The position numbers were made by a program, and so were the translations under genes. From positions 1-64,000 of the forward strand of contig NZ_JAHQCS010000079.1 of the NCBI RefSeq assembly GCF_019042215.1: DNA of 64,000 nucleotides, written 5' to 3'. Shown piece by piece: positions 35,251-44,231 of this stretch. Numbering within the stretch: the stretch's first letter is position 1; each line of letters starts with the position of its first letter. Origin of the DNA: Evansella tamaricis. Lineage in GTDB: Bacteria; Bacillota; Bacilli; Bacillales; Salisediminibacteriaceae. The notes below the pieces were generated by a model. That model saw only the letters and a list, made by a program, of their open reading frames with translations. It was not told where the DNA came from and did no database searches.

Positions 35251-36243
35251 ATGAAAGCGATCGTGTGTGAAAAATACGGGCCACCTGATGTCTTGAAACT
35301 TGAAGAAGTGAACAAACCTATTCCAAAGGACAGTGAAGTGTTAATTAGGGTTTTTGCTACATCTGTAAAATACGGAGATTTGATTGGGAGAAACTTCAAG
35401 GACGTCACCCCAGGTAAATTCAATATGCCATTCCTCTTCTGGTTTTTTGCAAAATTATATTTTGGATTCCGTACACCAAACATAACAATACTCGGAAGTG
35501 AGTTTTCTGGACGAATTGAATCTGTTGGAAAAAACGTCACATCATTTAAGCCAGGAGATGACGTTTTTGGATTTGTCGGTCAAAGCATGGGTGCTTACGG
35601 GGAGTATCTTTGTATCTCAGAGAAAGGGATTTTATCAACGAAACCGGAGAATATGACTTATGAGGAAGCCGCTGTCGTCCCTTATGGGGCTATCACGGCC
35701 TTAAATTTGCTTCGAAAAGTAAAGGTGAGTAAAGGGCAGAAAGTATTAATCATTGGAGCATCTGGGGGAATTGGGTCAGCTGCGATACAGATTGCCAACT
35801 ATTTTGAGGCAGAAGTTACTGGCATTTGCAGTACCCCGGGAGTGGAATTTGTCAAGTCACTGGGGGCAGATAAGGTCATTGATTACACGAAAGAGGATTT
35901 TACTAAGAACGGTAAAACGTATGACCTTATTTTTGACATATTGGGAAAAAGCTCGTTTTCCGTTTGCAAATCCTCTCTAACGGAAAATGGAAATTATCTT
36001 TTAGCCAGCTTTAAAACAAAACAACTTTCTCAAATGGTATGGACTTCATTTTTTAGCAAAAAGAAAGTCATCTGTGCATTGGCACAGGAAAAAACAGAAG
36101 ATTTGATCTTCGTCAAAGAGCTTATTGAGTTGGAGAAAATAAAGACAATCATCGATAAATCCTATCCGTTAGAGCAGACTGCCGCTGCCCATCAGTATGT
36201 TGAATCAGGCCAAAAAAAGGGAGAAATTGTTATAACTATTTAG
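35251..36243 (+). CDS. Zinc-free MDR NAD(P)-dependent oxidoreductase (quinone reductase-like)
   Basis: Medium-chain reductase of 330 residues. The N-terminal half has GSEFSGRIESVGKNVTSFKPGDDVFGF, and the cofactor motif is VLIIGASGGIGSAAIQIANY. There is no structural-zinc cysteine lobe, and the catalytic His/Cys ligands of alcohol dehydrogenases are absent, so this belongs to the quinone oxidoreductase/enoyl reductase group (YfmJ/Qor-like). The ATG at 35251 follows AGGAGAGG; the frame continues upstream to 35188 without support. Its 3' end overlaps the convergent membrane protein gene by 8 bases. Confidence 0.85.
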   Translation: MKAIVCEKYGPPDVLKLEEVNKPIPKDSEVLIRVFATSVKYGDLIGRNFKDVTPGKFNMPFLFWFFAKLYFGFRTPNITILGSEFSGRIESVGKNVTSFKPGDDVFGFVGQSMGAYGEYLCISEKGILSTKPENMTYEEAAVVPYGAITALNLLRKVKVSKGQKVLIIGASGGIGSAAIQIANYFEAEVTGICSTPGVEFVKSLGADKVIDYTKEDFTKNGKTYDLIFDILGKSSFSVCKSSLTENGNYLLASFKTKQLSQMVWTSFFSKKKVICALAQEKTEDLIFVKELIELEKIKTIIDKSYPLEQTAAAHQYVESGQKKGEIVITI

Positions 36244-37147
36244 AGACAGAAAGACAGGTCTTTTTTCCATCCCAGTCTGTACTCTGGGTCAGCACAGGAC
36301 CTGTCCCCAAGTCCCTATTTATTGAACGGAAAACATATCCTCCAACTGCAATACTTATTATTTTAATGAAAAGGGAAAACAGGTGAAATAATGGGTTGCT
36401 AATTACCATCTTTTCCTTTCTGTTTAGCCATAGTTCAAATAAGTACAGGAAGACGACACTCATTGATTTCAAATACAACTTTTTAAAAACAACAGTGAAT
36501 GTAAATATAACAGACATGATGTTCGTGTATATAAAGAGTGTGGTCATATGACTTCGATAAGGATTAAGAAACCAATTTTGTTTAAAAAGATAGGTCTTAA
36601 ATAGCACCAATTGAAGATAATAGCCTAGGGTAGCCGTTGAAACAAAGATGGAAAGATACACCGTTATATATTGTATCCAACTATTATTTTTATCAATTAG
36701 TTGTTCACTCCATCTTTTTGCAACGAAATAAAAAATATTTAAACCAATTAATGTATAATATTCGGACCACCATCCATGCTTATAAACATTTAGCTTTAAA
36801 AAAAGTTTTTCAATGAAAAAGAAAAGGGTTGAGGAAAGTAATCCCCAAATAAAATTTAAACGGAAGATGGAAAGGAAAACACCTGATGTTGGTACAATAA
36901 GAAGTTGGGACATGTTTGCACCGAGTAAATTGTCTAAATAGGTTTTTTTTAAATATTTGGGCTTATAACGATATCCTTTTGCGAGAACAAGAACAAAAAA
37001 ATCAAAAATATAATTAATTCCTGCATACGTCAAAAATAATGGATAAACAAAACGTTTTGTTTTAATATCAGAATTTCGGTACGTCGCCCCTAATAAAGCA
37101 ATACTAAATAAACATATCAACATATAAGAAATTCTGTTCTTATTCAA
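36236..37147 (-). CDS. Multi-pass membrane protein of unknown function
   Basis: Protein of 303 residues from a TTG at 37147, which has GGAGG 7 bases upstream. The frame continues to 37210 but without a ribosome site. Six to eight hydrophobic segments are visible (SYMLICLFSIALLG, YPLFLTYAGINYIFDFFVLVL, and others), with a WWSEYYTLIGLNIFYF motif. I do not recognise a characterised family. The last ~25 codons, ending ...TQSTDWDGKKTC, are encoded by a GGGACAGG-type intergenic repeat, so the native stop was probably further upstream and the tail is an add-on. It overlaps the preceding convergent gene by 8 bases. Confidence 0.6.
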   Translation of the reverse strand: MNKNRISYMLICLFSIALLGATYRNSDIKTKRFVYPLFLTYAGINYIFDFFVLVLAKGYRYKPKYLKKTYLDNLLGANMSQLLIVPTSGVFLSIFRLNFIWGLLSSTLFFFIEKLFLKLNVYKHGWWSEYYTLIGLNIFYFVAKRWSEQLIDKNNSWIQYITVYLSIFVSTATLGYYLQLVLFKTYLFKQNWFLNPYRSHMTTLFIYTNIMSVIFTFTVVFKKLYLKSMSVVFLYLFELWLNRKEKMVISNPLFHLFSLFIKIISIAVGGYVFRSINRDLGTGPVLTQSTDWDGKKTCLSVSK

Positions 37148-37346
37148 AATGTGACCTCCAAAAACCCCTTTTCTATATCGTAGTTTTATCAATTTTTTAA
37201 AAGATATCATAGGGTATGGAAATTTATTAATTCAGACATGTAAATTGACACCGTAAAGTTCAGTCAGATAAAAAAATATGAAGTACTTTCCTAAGATACT
37301 TATTAAAGATACGACAGTTCCTACTGCACCTCGGTCCCCATTGGGG

Positions 37347-38606
37347 TTAGTCTATTGCAGGTTTATTTACTTTTTCTGGGATTGAAATGGTAAATGTTGT
37401 TCCAATGTTCAGTTTGCTATTTACCTTTATCTCTCCCTTCATTACTTTCACAATACGGAAAGCAACCATTGTTCCTAATCCAGTACCCTTTTCTTTATTT
37501 GTGAAAAAAGGCACTCCTAGACGGGCAATTTGTTCAGGTGTCATTCCTACACCAGTATCTGTAAGCTGAATAATTATTTTATTTCCTTCTTTGTTTACTT
37601 TAAACTGTAGCTCTCCCCCATTTTCCATTGCCTCTATTGCATTTTTCGATAAATTAATCATACATTGATGAAATTGCTCTTTGTTTCCAAAAATATAGCT
37701 TTCGTTAATGAGAACCTCTTTTGTAATAGATACACTTTGCATTAACGCAAAAGGCTGCATCACATCCACAACATAGTTTACTTCATCGTTAACATTTAAT
37801 AATTCCATTTCAACATTTACAGGAGGTTTTGCAAAAGTAAGATAATCTGTAATAATCGATTCAGCACGATCCAATTCCCTTAAAGACAAATCTAAATAGG
37901 TCTTCTTTTTCTCATTATCAATATTCTGGTTTTTAAGTAACTGGAGAAAGCCTCGCGTAACAGTTAATGGATTGCGAATTTCATGAGAAATACTAGCCGA
38001 CATTTCACTAATACTTTTTAATTTTTCATTATGATAAAGTTGCTTTTTCATTCTATCAATGGAAATTAAATATTCAAGAAAATAAACAGAAAATCCCATT
38101 GTTAATACCTGTGTGATAACAAAGGAAAATAATAAGAGAATTGGAGCATGAAAGATAAAACCAAAAATGGTATGACACGTAATTAAACTAAAAATGGCAA
38201 CAAATCCAACCAAAGCCATCGTACCACTACATTTTGTTTTGAGAGAATAGGTTTGATATCTTCGTATTAAAAAAATTAGTAGAATGAGCAATACGATAGT
38301 ACTGTCGAACATGAATATATAAAATCCTGCGCCACCTATAAAAAAACGGTAAATGAAGATGATAAAATATAGGGAAATAGCAACTTTTTTTCCCCCGTAA
38401 AGGCCGCCTAACACAAATGGTACATACCTTAAATCAAACAAATGGCCTTCAAAGTTTCCAATTGGGAAACTCATACATAGTATGATTGAGATACTTAAAA
38501 CAGTAGTAAGTATAATGTTTTTGTACTTTTGATTTAGATTTATTAAAAATATTTGAAAAAAGATTGGTAGTAGAACAAATAGTATATTGGTAAGGAGATT
38601 TTCCAT
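37347..38606 (-). CDS. KinB-like membrane sensor histidine kinase
   Basis: Histidine kinase of 419 residues. About six transmembrane helices make up the first ~190 residues, with short loops and no large extracellular sensor. A HisKA domain (ISEMSASISHEIRNPLTVTRGFLQLL) holds the phospho-acceptor His. A HATPase domain follows with N box CMINLSKNAIEAM, LTDTGVGMTPEQ and GTGLGTMVAF. Architecture and sequence resemble B. subtilis KinB, which feeds the sporulation phosphorelay, so a role in phosphorelay input is plausible. No response regulator is adjacent, as for orphan Kin proteins. The ATG at 38606 is chosen, with AGGTG 6 bases upstream. It is divergent from the XRE-PAS regulator. Confidence 0.85.
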   Translation of the reverse strand: MENLLTNILFVLLPIFFQIFLINLNQKYKNIILTTVLSISIILCMSFPIGNFEGHLFDLRYVPFVLGGLYGGKKVAISLYFIIFIYRFFIGGAGFYIFMFDSTIVLLILLIFLIRRYQTYSLKTKCSGTMALVGFVAIFSLITCHTIFGFIFHAPILLLFSFVITQVLTMGFSVYFLEYLISIDRMKKQLYHNEKLKSISEMSASISHEIRNPLTVTRGFLQLLKNQNIDNEKKKTYLDLSLRELDRAESIITDYLTFAKPPVNVEMELLNVNDEVNYVVDVMQPFALMQSVSITKEVLINESYIFGNKEQFHQCMINLSKNAIEAMENGGELQFKVNKEGNKIIIQLTDTGVGMTPEQIARLGVPFFTNKEKGTGLGTMVAFRIVKVMKGEIKVNSKLNIGTTFTISIPEKVNKPAID

Positions 38607-38830
38607 AATTAGCACCTAATTTCCTGTAATTATCCAACCATTTTTTCAAACGGTTCTTTAATAATAGTTTTCAAGAAAACCAACTATACACGAGATTATG
38701 TGTTATGCTAATATAAAGCATCACTGTTATCTATTTATAATTTTTTAGGGCTTTCTATATTGGTATTTTTTAACACCATTCAAATTATATATTCTGCAAA
38801 TTATTTTATATTAGAATTTTTTCAATATAT

Positions 38831-38862
38831 AGAATGTGACCAATTTAGTCACATTCTTTTTA
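38831..38862 (+). terminator. Hairpin with T-tract in the leader of the XRE-PAS gene
   Basis: AGAATGTGAC (38831-38840) and GTCACATTCT (38848-38857) form a perfect 10-bp stem with a 7-base loop, followed by TTTTT. It has intrinsic-terminator form on the plus strand, yet no plus-strand gene lies upstream; the next plus-strand gene begins 62 bases downstream. It could be an attenuator or, as a palindrome, an operator. Confidence 0.65.
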
Positions 38863-38918
38863 TCTACTAGCTTACATATCAGTGAAAATATAATTTATTC
38901 TAAAGGGGAAGTCATATA

Positions 38919-39440
38919 TTGAAAAAAAGACAATGGTTAACTTATTTGCGAGAAACAAAAAATCTGTCTCAATCACAAGTCGCTTCATTAGTATTTATTG
39001 ACCGCTCATACTATACATATATTGAAAGCGGCAAACGCACACCAAGTCTAACTATTGCAAAAAGAATTTCAGAAGTCTTAGGTTTTCATTACTCACAATT
39101 TGAGATTGATCGTCGTCCATTCGAATTTGTCCTCGAAAGCTCACCTATCTCACTTGCCATTAGTGATATACATTCACGCTACACATGGGTTCATAATCCT
39201 CCAGAAGGCCTTGACCCCATATCTTCCTTAGGAAAAACTGACAGTGAACTTTTTCGTATTGAGGGGGTCAGAGAATTAATAGACATAAAAGAAGGGGTAT
39301 TACTAGAAGAATTTGCAATCAATAAAGTTATTAATATTGCATTTGAAGGAATTAGTATTAGTTTCAATGTTTTAGCAAAACCACTATACATAAAGAATAT
39401 GGAAATGGTTGGTATTTCAACAATCCTAACGAAAGCATAA
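38919..39440 (+). CDS. XRE-family HTH regulator fused to a PAS-like domain
   Basis: Protein of 173 residues. The N-terminal XRE helix-turn-helix (about 6-60) reads LRETKNLSQSQVASLVFIDRS-x-Y-x-x-IESGKRTPSL. From about 68 to the end there is a PAS-like fold with PISLAISDIHSRYTWVHNPP, LGKTDSELF and KPLYIKNMEMVGISTIL, which are hallmarks of sensor-kinase PAS domains. A one-component regulator that senses a small ligand or redox state would fit. The start is a TTG preceded by AAAGGGG. It is divergent from the KinB-like kinase and may regulate it. The pairing of XRE with a PAS domain but no kinase is uncommon. Confidence 0.78.
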   Translation: MKKRQWLTYLRETKNLSQSQVASLVFIDRSYYTYIESGKRTPSLTIAKRISEVLGFHYSQFEIDRRPFEFVLESSPISLAISDIHSRYTWVHNPPEGLDPISSLGKTDSELFRIEGVRELIDIKEGVLLEEFAINKVINIAFEGISISFNVLAKPLYIKNMEMVGISTILTKA

Positions 39441-39449
39441 CTATAATCA

Positions 39450-39480
39450 GGAGGGACGAAAGGACAGGTACTGTCCCTCC
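39450..39480. repeat. GGGACAGGTACTGTCCC-type inverted repeat after the XRE-PAS gene
   Basis: GGAGGGAC (39450-39457) and GTCCCTCC (39473-39480) with a nested GGACAGGTACTGTCC palindrome. Related GGGACAAGGTACCTG pieces occur near 40907 and 41061, and a GGACAGGTCCTGTG piece is in the tail of the 36.2 kb gene. It lies between convergent genes and may terminate both. Confidence 0.65.
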
Positions 39481-39494
39481 GTCCCCGCCTCATT

Positions 39495-40625
39495 TCACGA
39501 AACTGGCACTGGTTTTGTTGTTTTCAAATTCTCTTCATACATGTTTTTCATCATATTGGCAATATCTTGATTTGAAATGCTCTTCCCCTCGTACTCTGCT
39601 ATTGCAACTTTCCTCATAACCTCGATATATGCCATCGCTAATGAGGTGGTTAGTATAGATGCCACCGTTCCAGTAATCATCCCGCCAGCAACCGTTCCTA
39701 AACCAGGGATAAATTTCAAGAGATTCCCAACGATATATCTCCCTAGAAATGTTGCCCCACCACTACCACCTATGGACCCAACTATCCCACTAATTAAGGA
39801 CTTATCTAATGAGATGCCAAATATTGTCGTAATATGTGCTAACATTCCGATTTGAATAGGGACTATTACTGCTGCTTGAGCAAAGGGAACAGGGGTAAAA
39901 CCAGCACCAAATGAACCTGCGATGTATCCAGTAGACCAATTTCGTGCTTCCTTTACTTTTTTATCGATGTCTACCTTTTGCGCATTAATAAAAGACTTTC
40001 TTACCCCTTCAGGCAAAACCTCATACGTTTTACCCACTAACCCTACTAATCCATGTGCCGGTATTACGATATCGGACGTAACTTCATAAGGTTCCGCCAA
40101 GACGGCTTGTATTCCCCTAACATTAAGATTCATATCTTCAATTTGTTTTTGGAAAACAAGCGCGCTTTTCCCATAACTTTGAGTTAATACAAGTATAACG
40201 GGAACATTGGATGCAAAAGAATTGATTAAATCAATTTCCAAGTCTTCAATTCTATTGGAATTTGCATTGATACAATACCATATCGCATGAATATAGTCTT
40301 TTTCATTACGCTTTAAATATAATTCGTTAATTTTATTGTTTATTTCATCCTTAATTTCTTCTTGAACCTCAGGTTTTAGCTCCAATCCCTTTGTATCATA
40401 CAAACATATTGGAACATCCTCTTTTGATATTTTCCTTAGATGCTGGGTAACAGGTCTACCAATTCCCGTCTCCGCTAAGTTTTCTCTAAAAATATTATTG
40501 ATAAGGGTACTTTTTCCAATGCCTGTCTTTCCTATAATCATGATGTTTACAGGAATCATCTTTTTTAAGTCTTCCCTTGTTTTGTTAAATATTTCCTCAA
40601 CAATATTCGTATCCATACCACTCAA
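39495..40625 (-). CDS. P-loop GTPase with C-terminal glycine-rich membrane domain (YcjF/DUF697-like)
   Basis: Protein of about 376 residues. The GTPase domain has G1 IIGKTGIGKSTLINNIF, and G3 in YDTKGLEL. The expected NKxD G4 motif is replaced by VLTQSYGKS, as happens in some dynamin or IRG-type GTPases. The C-terminal half (about 225-350) is glycine- and alanine-rich (GYIAGSFGAGFTPVPFAQAAV, GIVGSIGGSGGATFLGRYIVG, GLGTVAGGMITGTVASI), as in DUF697 proteins that insert into membranes. Start is uncertain: the TTG at 40625 has GAGGG 8 bases upstream, while an ATG lies at 40616. Function is unknown; it stands alone with no operon partner. Confidence 0.75.
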   Translation of the reverse strand: MSGMDTNIVEEIFNKTREDLKKMIPVNIMIIGKTGIGKSTLINNIFRENLAETGIGRPVTQHLRKISKEDVPICLYDTKGLELKPEVQEEIKDEINNKINELYLKRNEKDYIHAIWYCINANSNRIEDLEIDLINSFASNVPVILVLTQSYGKSALVFQKQIEDMNLNVRGIQAVLAEPYEVTSDIVIPAHGLVGLVGKTYEVLPEGVRKSFINAQKVDIDKKVKEARNWSTGYIAGSFGAGFTPVPFAQAAVIVPIQIGMLAHITTIFGISLDKSLISGIVGSIGGSGGATFLGRYIVGNLLKFIPGLGTVAGGMITGTVASILTTSLAMAYIEVMRKVAIAEYEGKSISNQDIANMMKNMYEENLKTTKPVPVS

Positions 40626-41400
40626 AATGCACACCCTCTTTCACATGATCTATCCTTATGTTTCTCAAGTCTACTATTCATACTAATTTAAGATAATCTT
40701 CGACACAAGATGCTATTTCCCCTCTTTTTCTTCACTTTTCGCACAGGATACAGGGACAGGTCAACTGCCTCTCTATGTTGCTTTTTGTCGAATTCCCTTT
40801 TTATTGGGTACTTTTATCCGATTTTCTTATGTTTTTCTCCGATTTTGATATACATTTCTCCGAATCCAACTAAGAATTACCCGATTTTGACATTCCCCTC
40901 TTCTCTGGGACAAGGTACCTGTTCCCTATATGTTGCTTTTTGTCGAATTCCCTTTTTATTGCGTACTTTTATCCGATTTTCTTATGTTTTTCTCCGATTC
41001 TCACAAACATTTCTCCGAATTCAACTAAGAATTACCCGATTTTGACGTTCCCCTCTTCTCTGGGACAAAGGACAAGGTACCTGCCCCCTCTGATTCGAGA
41101 AATGAGCACTGATTTTTGAACGTTTCATGCGAAAATATATTAAGTACTCTCAAATATAGGGAAGAGGGGTTGTAGGGCTATAACCAATGTTACATCAATT
41201 ATTCCCCCTCCGCTTTCAAATCAAGACCTACGTCCTTTTATAAAACACTACTTCAAATTAAACCTCCTACTAATGCTTTCCATCCCGTTCCCTTTCCTGC
41301 ACTTTTGTTGTTGGGATTGACATTTCATCCTTATGTTATATACTTATATACATAACTATATAACCATATAACGAATATTAAAATCCAAGAACGGTGGTGA
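40626..41400. repeat. Non-coding region with a ~155-bp tandem duplication
   Basis: The segment 40774-40928, beginning TATGTTGCTTTTTGTCGAAT, is repeated at 40929 onward to about 41085 with roughly 90 percent identity by eye. Each copy contains several TCCGATTTT or CTCCGAAT pieces and ends with GGGACAAGGTACCTG. No gene lies here. The frame running through it has no ribosome site. The GntR gene ribosome site follows at about 41392. Confidence 0.8.
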
Positions 41401-41790
41401 ATGCTATTGAGCCTAACATTTCATGATAAAAAACCAATTTTTCAGCAAATAAAAGAAATAATAGAAGATCAAATCGTTAAGGATCAGTTACGGGAACATG
41501 ATCAAATCCCCTCTACAACACAGATGGTCCAGTTTTATAAAGTCAATCACATTACGATTTCAAAGGGAATTAACTTACTCGTCGAAGAAGGGATTGTCTA
41601 TAAGAAAAGAGGTGTAGGAATGTTCGTATCGGAAGGGGCAAAGGAACAACTTTTAGAACTGAGAAAAAATGATTTCGCTGACGAATATGTGCTTCCGATG
41701 ATTCAGGAAGCTGAAAAGTTAGGGCTAACAGAGTCAGACATCCAAGAGATAATCATCAAATTGAAAGGACGTGGTACAAGTGAATCTTAA
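41401..41790 (+). CDS. GntR-family regulator, YtrA type
   Basis: Short GntR regulator of 129 residues with an N-terminal winged helix (PIFQQIKEIIEDQIVKDQL to SKGINLLVEEGIVYKKRGVGMFV) and only a short helical C-terminal tail, as in the YtrA subfamily. YtrA-type repressors sit first in ABC operons and respond to cell-envelope stress or antibiotics. GGTGGTGA is directly before the ATG. Its 3' end overlaps the ATPase gene by 11 bases, so the two are coupled. Confidence 0.87.
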   Translation: MLLSLTFHDKKPIFQQIKEIIEDQIVKDQLREHDQIPSTTQMVQFYKVNHITISKGINLLVEEGIVYKKRGVGMFVSEGAKEQLLELRKNDFADEYVLPMIQEAEKLGLTESDIQEIIIKLKGRGTSES

Positions 41791-42661
41791 TGTGGTGGCA
41801 AAAAATATTTCACTGTCATATAAGGGCGTTGAAGCGTTAAAGGACGTTTCATTTACGTTGGAACAAGGAAAAACCTATGGACTAATCGGTAGAAATGGGG
41901 CTGGAAAAACAACACTGCTATCCTTACTCGCATCCTATCGTGAACCCACATCAGGAAGTCTATTCATTGGTGGTGAGGACCCTTTTGAGAATAGAAACAT
42001 CATGCCACATGTGGGTTTTGTCTATGAAACAAATTACAGCGATGAATATGACCCTCCTAGTAGCTATTTTGAGTTTGCGGAAAGGTATCGACCGAATTTT
42101 GATAGGGGATATGCAGAAGAACTGGCTAGTCGTTTTAAGATCCCATTAAATAAACCCCTTAAGGAGCTATCTAGTGGAAAACAGTCTGCTTTCAATGCAA
42201 CACTTGGCTTAGCTAGTCGTTCTTCCATTACAATTCTTGATGAAGTATACCTAGCGATGGATGCCCCAACCCGCGACCTATTTTATAAAGAAGTTATTGA
42301 GGAACAAGCGCAACACCCTAGAATTATGATCCTGTCTACACACCTTGTCTCGGAAATGGAATATCTTTTTGACCATGTGCTTATTTTAGATAACGGGAAA
42401 CTTCTAGTGAATGAACCCTTTGACGAATTAGTAAGTAGAGGGGCTGCTGTAACTGGATCATCCAAAGTAGTTGACGAATTTGTGAATGGGATGACAAAAC
42501 TAAACAGTCAACAACTGGGTGATACAAAGTCTGTCATGATATATGAAAAACTAAGTGAAAAGCAATGGGCGGAGGCAGAAAGACAAGGATTACAGATTGG
42601 TCCCATTTCTCTGCAGGAATTATTTATTCACTTAACAAAGGAGGAATTAAAAGATGACTAA
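41780..42661 (+). CDS. ABC transporter ATP-binding protein (YtrB-like)
   Basis: ATPase of 293 residues. Walker A is GRNGAGKTT, the signature is LSSGKQ in place of LSGGQ, Walker B is ITILDEVYLAMD, and the switch His is STHLVSEMEY. A C-terminal extension of about 90 residues lies beyond the nucleotide domain. I chose the GTG at 41780, with AAAGGA 10 bases upstream; the in-frame GTG at 41771 is only one base from that site. It is encoded between the GntR regulator and the membrane protein, in the usual YtrA-YtrB order for an exporter of peptide antibiotics or similar. Confidence 0.88.
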   Translation: MNLNVVAKNISLSYKGVEALKDVSFTLEQGKTYGLIGRNGAGKTTLLSLLASYREPTSGSLFIGGEDPFENRNIMPHVGFVYETNYSDEYDPPSSYFEFAERYRPNFDRGYAEELASRFKIPLNKPLKELSSGKQSAFNATLGLASRSSITILDEVYLAMDAPTRDLFYKEVIEEQAQHPRIMILSTHLVSEMEYLFDHVLILDNGKLLVNEPFDELVSRGAAVTGSSKVVDEFVNGMTKLNSQQLGDTKSVMIYEKLSEKQWAEAERQGLQIGPISLQELFIHLTKEELKDD

Positions 42662-43379
42662 TGGAACCTCAAACATCGGCAAAATTGCAAAAGATCTATT
42701 TTTCATCCAAATAAAATGGGCACTCTGGTTCATCCCCATTGTCTTTGCTGTTTATCTTATAGTACCTCATTTCGTAAAAGATGTAGCAGAGCTGAACCTA
42801 CATTTTTTATCGTTCATTTATCAACCAACAAAGATATTTATGTTAGTAATTGGGATCATTACGTCTCTTTATTATCTACCCTACTTTGTTAGTAACGGTA
42901 TCACCCGTAAAGATTATTTTTATGGCGCAGCTATTGGTTCAGCTACAGTTGCATTTGGTATTATGTTTTTGTCCGCAATTTTGGCAGGAATCTTGGAGCT
43001 TATAGGGGCATTTAGTAACTATCAACCAAGTACCTCCACTATGGAGTTTTTACAATCAACTTCTTCCATATGGATTATTCCAATATTGGTTTACAGTTTC
43101 ATTAGTATAGGATACTATATCTCAGGCTGGATGATCGCACTTGGCTTCTATCGTTTTGGTGGCTGGGGAGGAATGGGGTTCATTCTCGTCGCAATACTAT
43201 ATATTAACCTCACCGACCTTATATGGGAGGGGCATGCTTCCCATCCTTTTGGGTGGTTAAATATTCCGTTTCCTGACTTGCCATTACCAGTTTCTCTAAT
43301 TGGTGCTTTGATTTTTATTTTGTTAGGTTTTATGGTTATTCGTAAAGTGTCTAAACGAATAACAATAGCAATGGAATAA
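42654..43379 (+). CDS. ABC transporter membrane subunit
   Basis: Membrane protein of 241 residues with six predicted helices, encoded 8 bases inside the end of the ATPase gene, with AGGAGG upstream. It has PYFVSNGITRKDYFYGAA, reminiscent of ABC-2-type small permeases that open with a cytoplasmic loop after helix 2. It probably forms the channel for the ATPase, so the three genes make a regulator-ATPase-permease operon. The substrate is unknown. Confidence 0.78.
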   Translation: MTNGTSNIGKIAKDLFFIQIKWALWFIPIVFAVYLIVPHFVKDVAELNLHFLSFIYQPTKIFMLVIGIITSLYYLPYFVSNGITRKDYFYGAAIGSATVAFGIMFLSAILAGILELIGAFSNYQPSTSTMEFLQSTSSIWIIPILVYSFISIGYYISGWMIALGFYRFGGWGGMGFILVAILYINLTDLIWEGHASHPFGWLNIPFPDLPLPVSLIGALIFILLGFMVIRKVSKRITIAME

Positions 43380-43385
43380 ATGACA

Positions 43386-43440
43386 AAACGCCAATTCACT
43401 TTCATTCCTTTTTGAAAAGTGGATTGGCGTTTCTTTATGT
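43386..43440 (+). terminator. Terminator of the GntR/ABC operon
   Basis: AAACGCCAATTCACTTT (43386-43402) and AAAGTGGATTGGCGTTT (43416-43432) form a 17-bp stem with one mismatch, then TTTCTTTAT. It begins 7 bases after the permease stop. Confidence 0.9.
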
Positions 43441-43596
43441 TATAACAAACAAAATCAGACTCAAATTGATGAGTTAGGAATGATGTAGACCGTAGTAATC
43501 CCAACGGATAAGACGTGCACGAGTTCCACTTTAGCATCGCCATTCCATAATGGTAATTGTGCTATATCATGAATAGAGTAAAGATTTTTTCTCGAA

Positions 43597-44121
43597 CTAC
43601 TTCTTAAACCACACTACCTTATCTCCAGCTTTTTGGGCCTTAAATATGGCACCTAGACTTTCTACGATTTCTGTGGCCTTCCCCATACAGAGCATTCCAA
43701 TATAATTCTCTCCATACTCTGTTTGATAGAATTTTTCTAACTCAACATCCTCAAAATCTGGATGTGTTAGTTGATAATAGATACATATTCTCAGAAATTC
43801 ATCTTCTGCAGCAACTTCTTCATCACTAGATACATCTGAATGGTAAAGAAATAACTCTTCTGTATCCTTACTCTTCAAGACGCCAAGACCTAAATTTGTA
43901 GCCAGTTCAAAGTTTATTTTATGATTCTCCAAATAGTAGCAGTATTTTACAGCATCTTCATCGAACATTGTTTTCATTATAGATTTAAATTGTTGTCTGT
44001 TTTCCTGAGTTACTGGTTTAATAGGAACATTATCAGCAACAAATCCAAAGCCTGTTACAACCTCAAAATTATCATGAATTCCTTCTATATTATATTGTGT
44101 TAAACCACTCATCTTTTTCAT
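43597..44121 (-). CDS. Conserved-looking hypothetical protein
   Basis: Soluble, acidic protein of 174 residues, beginning MKKMSGLTQYNIEGIHD, without membrane segments or a signal peptide. It has segments such as QFKSIMKTMFDEDAVKYCYYLENHKINFELATNLGLGVL and an acidic stretch SSDEEVAAEDEFL. I do not recognise the family. The ATG at 44121 has AGGAGAGG upstream; codons before it (to 44151) lie upstream of the ribosome site. It is flanked by divergent and convergent genes that give no functional clue. Confidence 0.6.
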   Translation of the reverse strand: MKKMSGLTQYNIEGIHDNFEVVTGFGFVADNVPIKPVTQENRQQFKSIMKTMFDEDAVKYCYYLENHKINFELATNLGLGVLKSKDTEELFLYHSDVSSDEEVAAEDEFLRICIYYQLTHPDFEDVELEKFYQTEYGENYIGMLCMGKATEIVESLGAIFKAQKAGDKVVWFKK

Positions 44122-44173
44122 GGAATCCTCTCCTTGTTTTGGTGATATCATTTTACCTATCTACTTCCCTTTT

Positions 44174-44203
44174 TCGACAAAAAAATCATTTTTCCTGTAT
44201 AAT
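44174..44203 (+). promoter_or_regulatory. Promoter of the CAP-protein leader
   Basis: TCGACA (44174-44179), an 18-bp spacer and TATAAT (44198-44203). It is about 245 bases upstream of the CAP-domain gene and directly before a short frame with a strong ribosome site, so the transcript has a long 5' leader. Confidence 0.6.
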
Positions 44204-44231
44204 ATCCATATAATCACGAAGGAGGAACTAC

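Noticed and set aside
40710-41045. 111-codon frame in the duplicated region
   Set aside because: It simply translates both copies of the 155-bp repeat and has no ribosome site.
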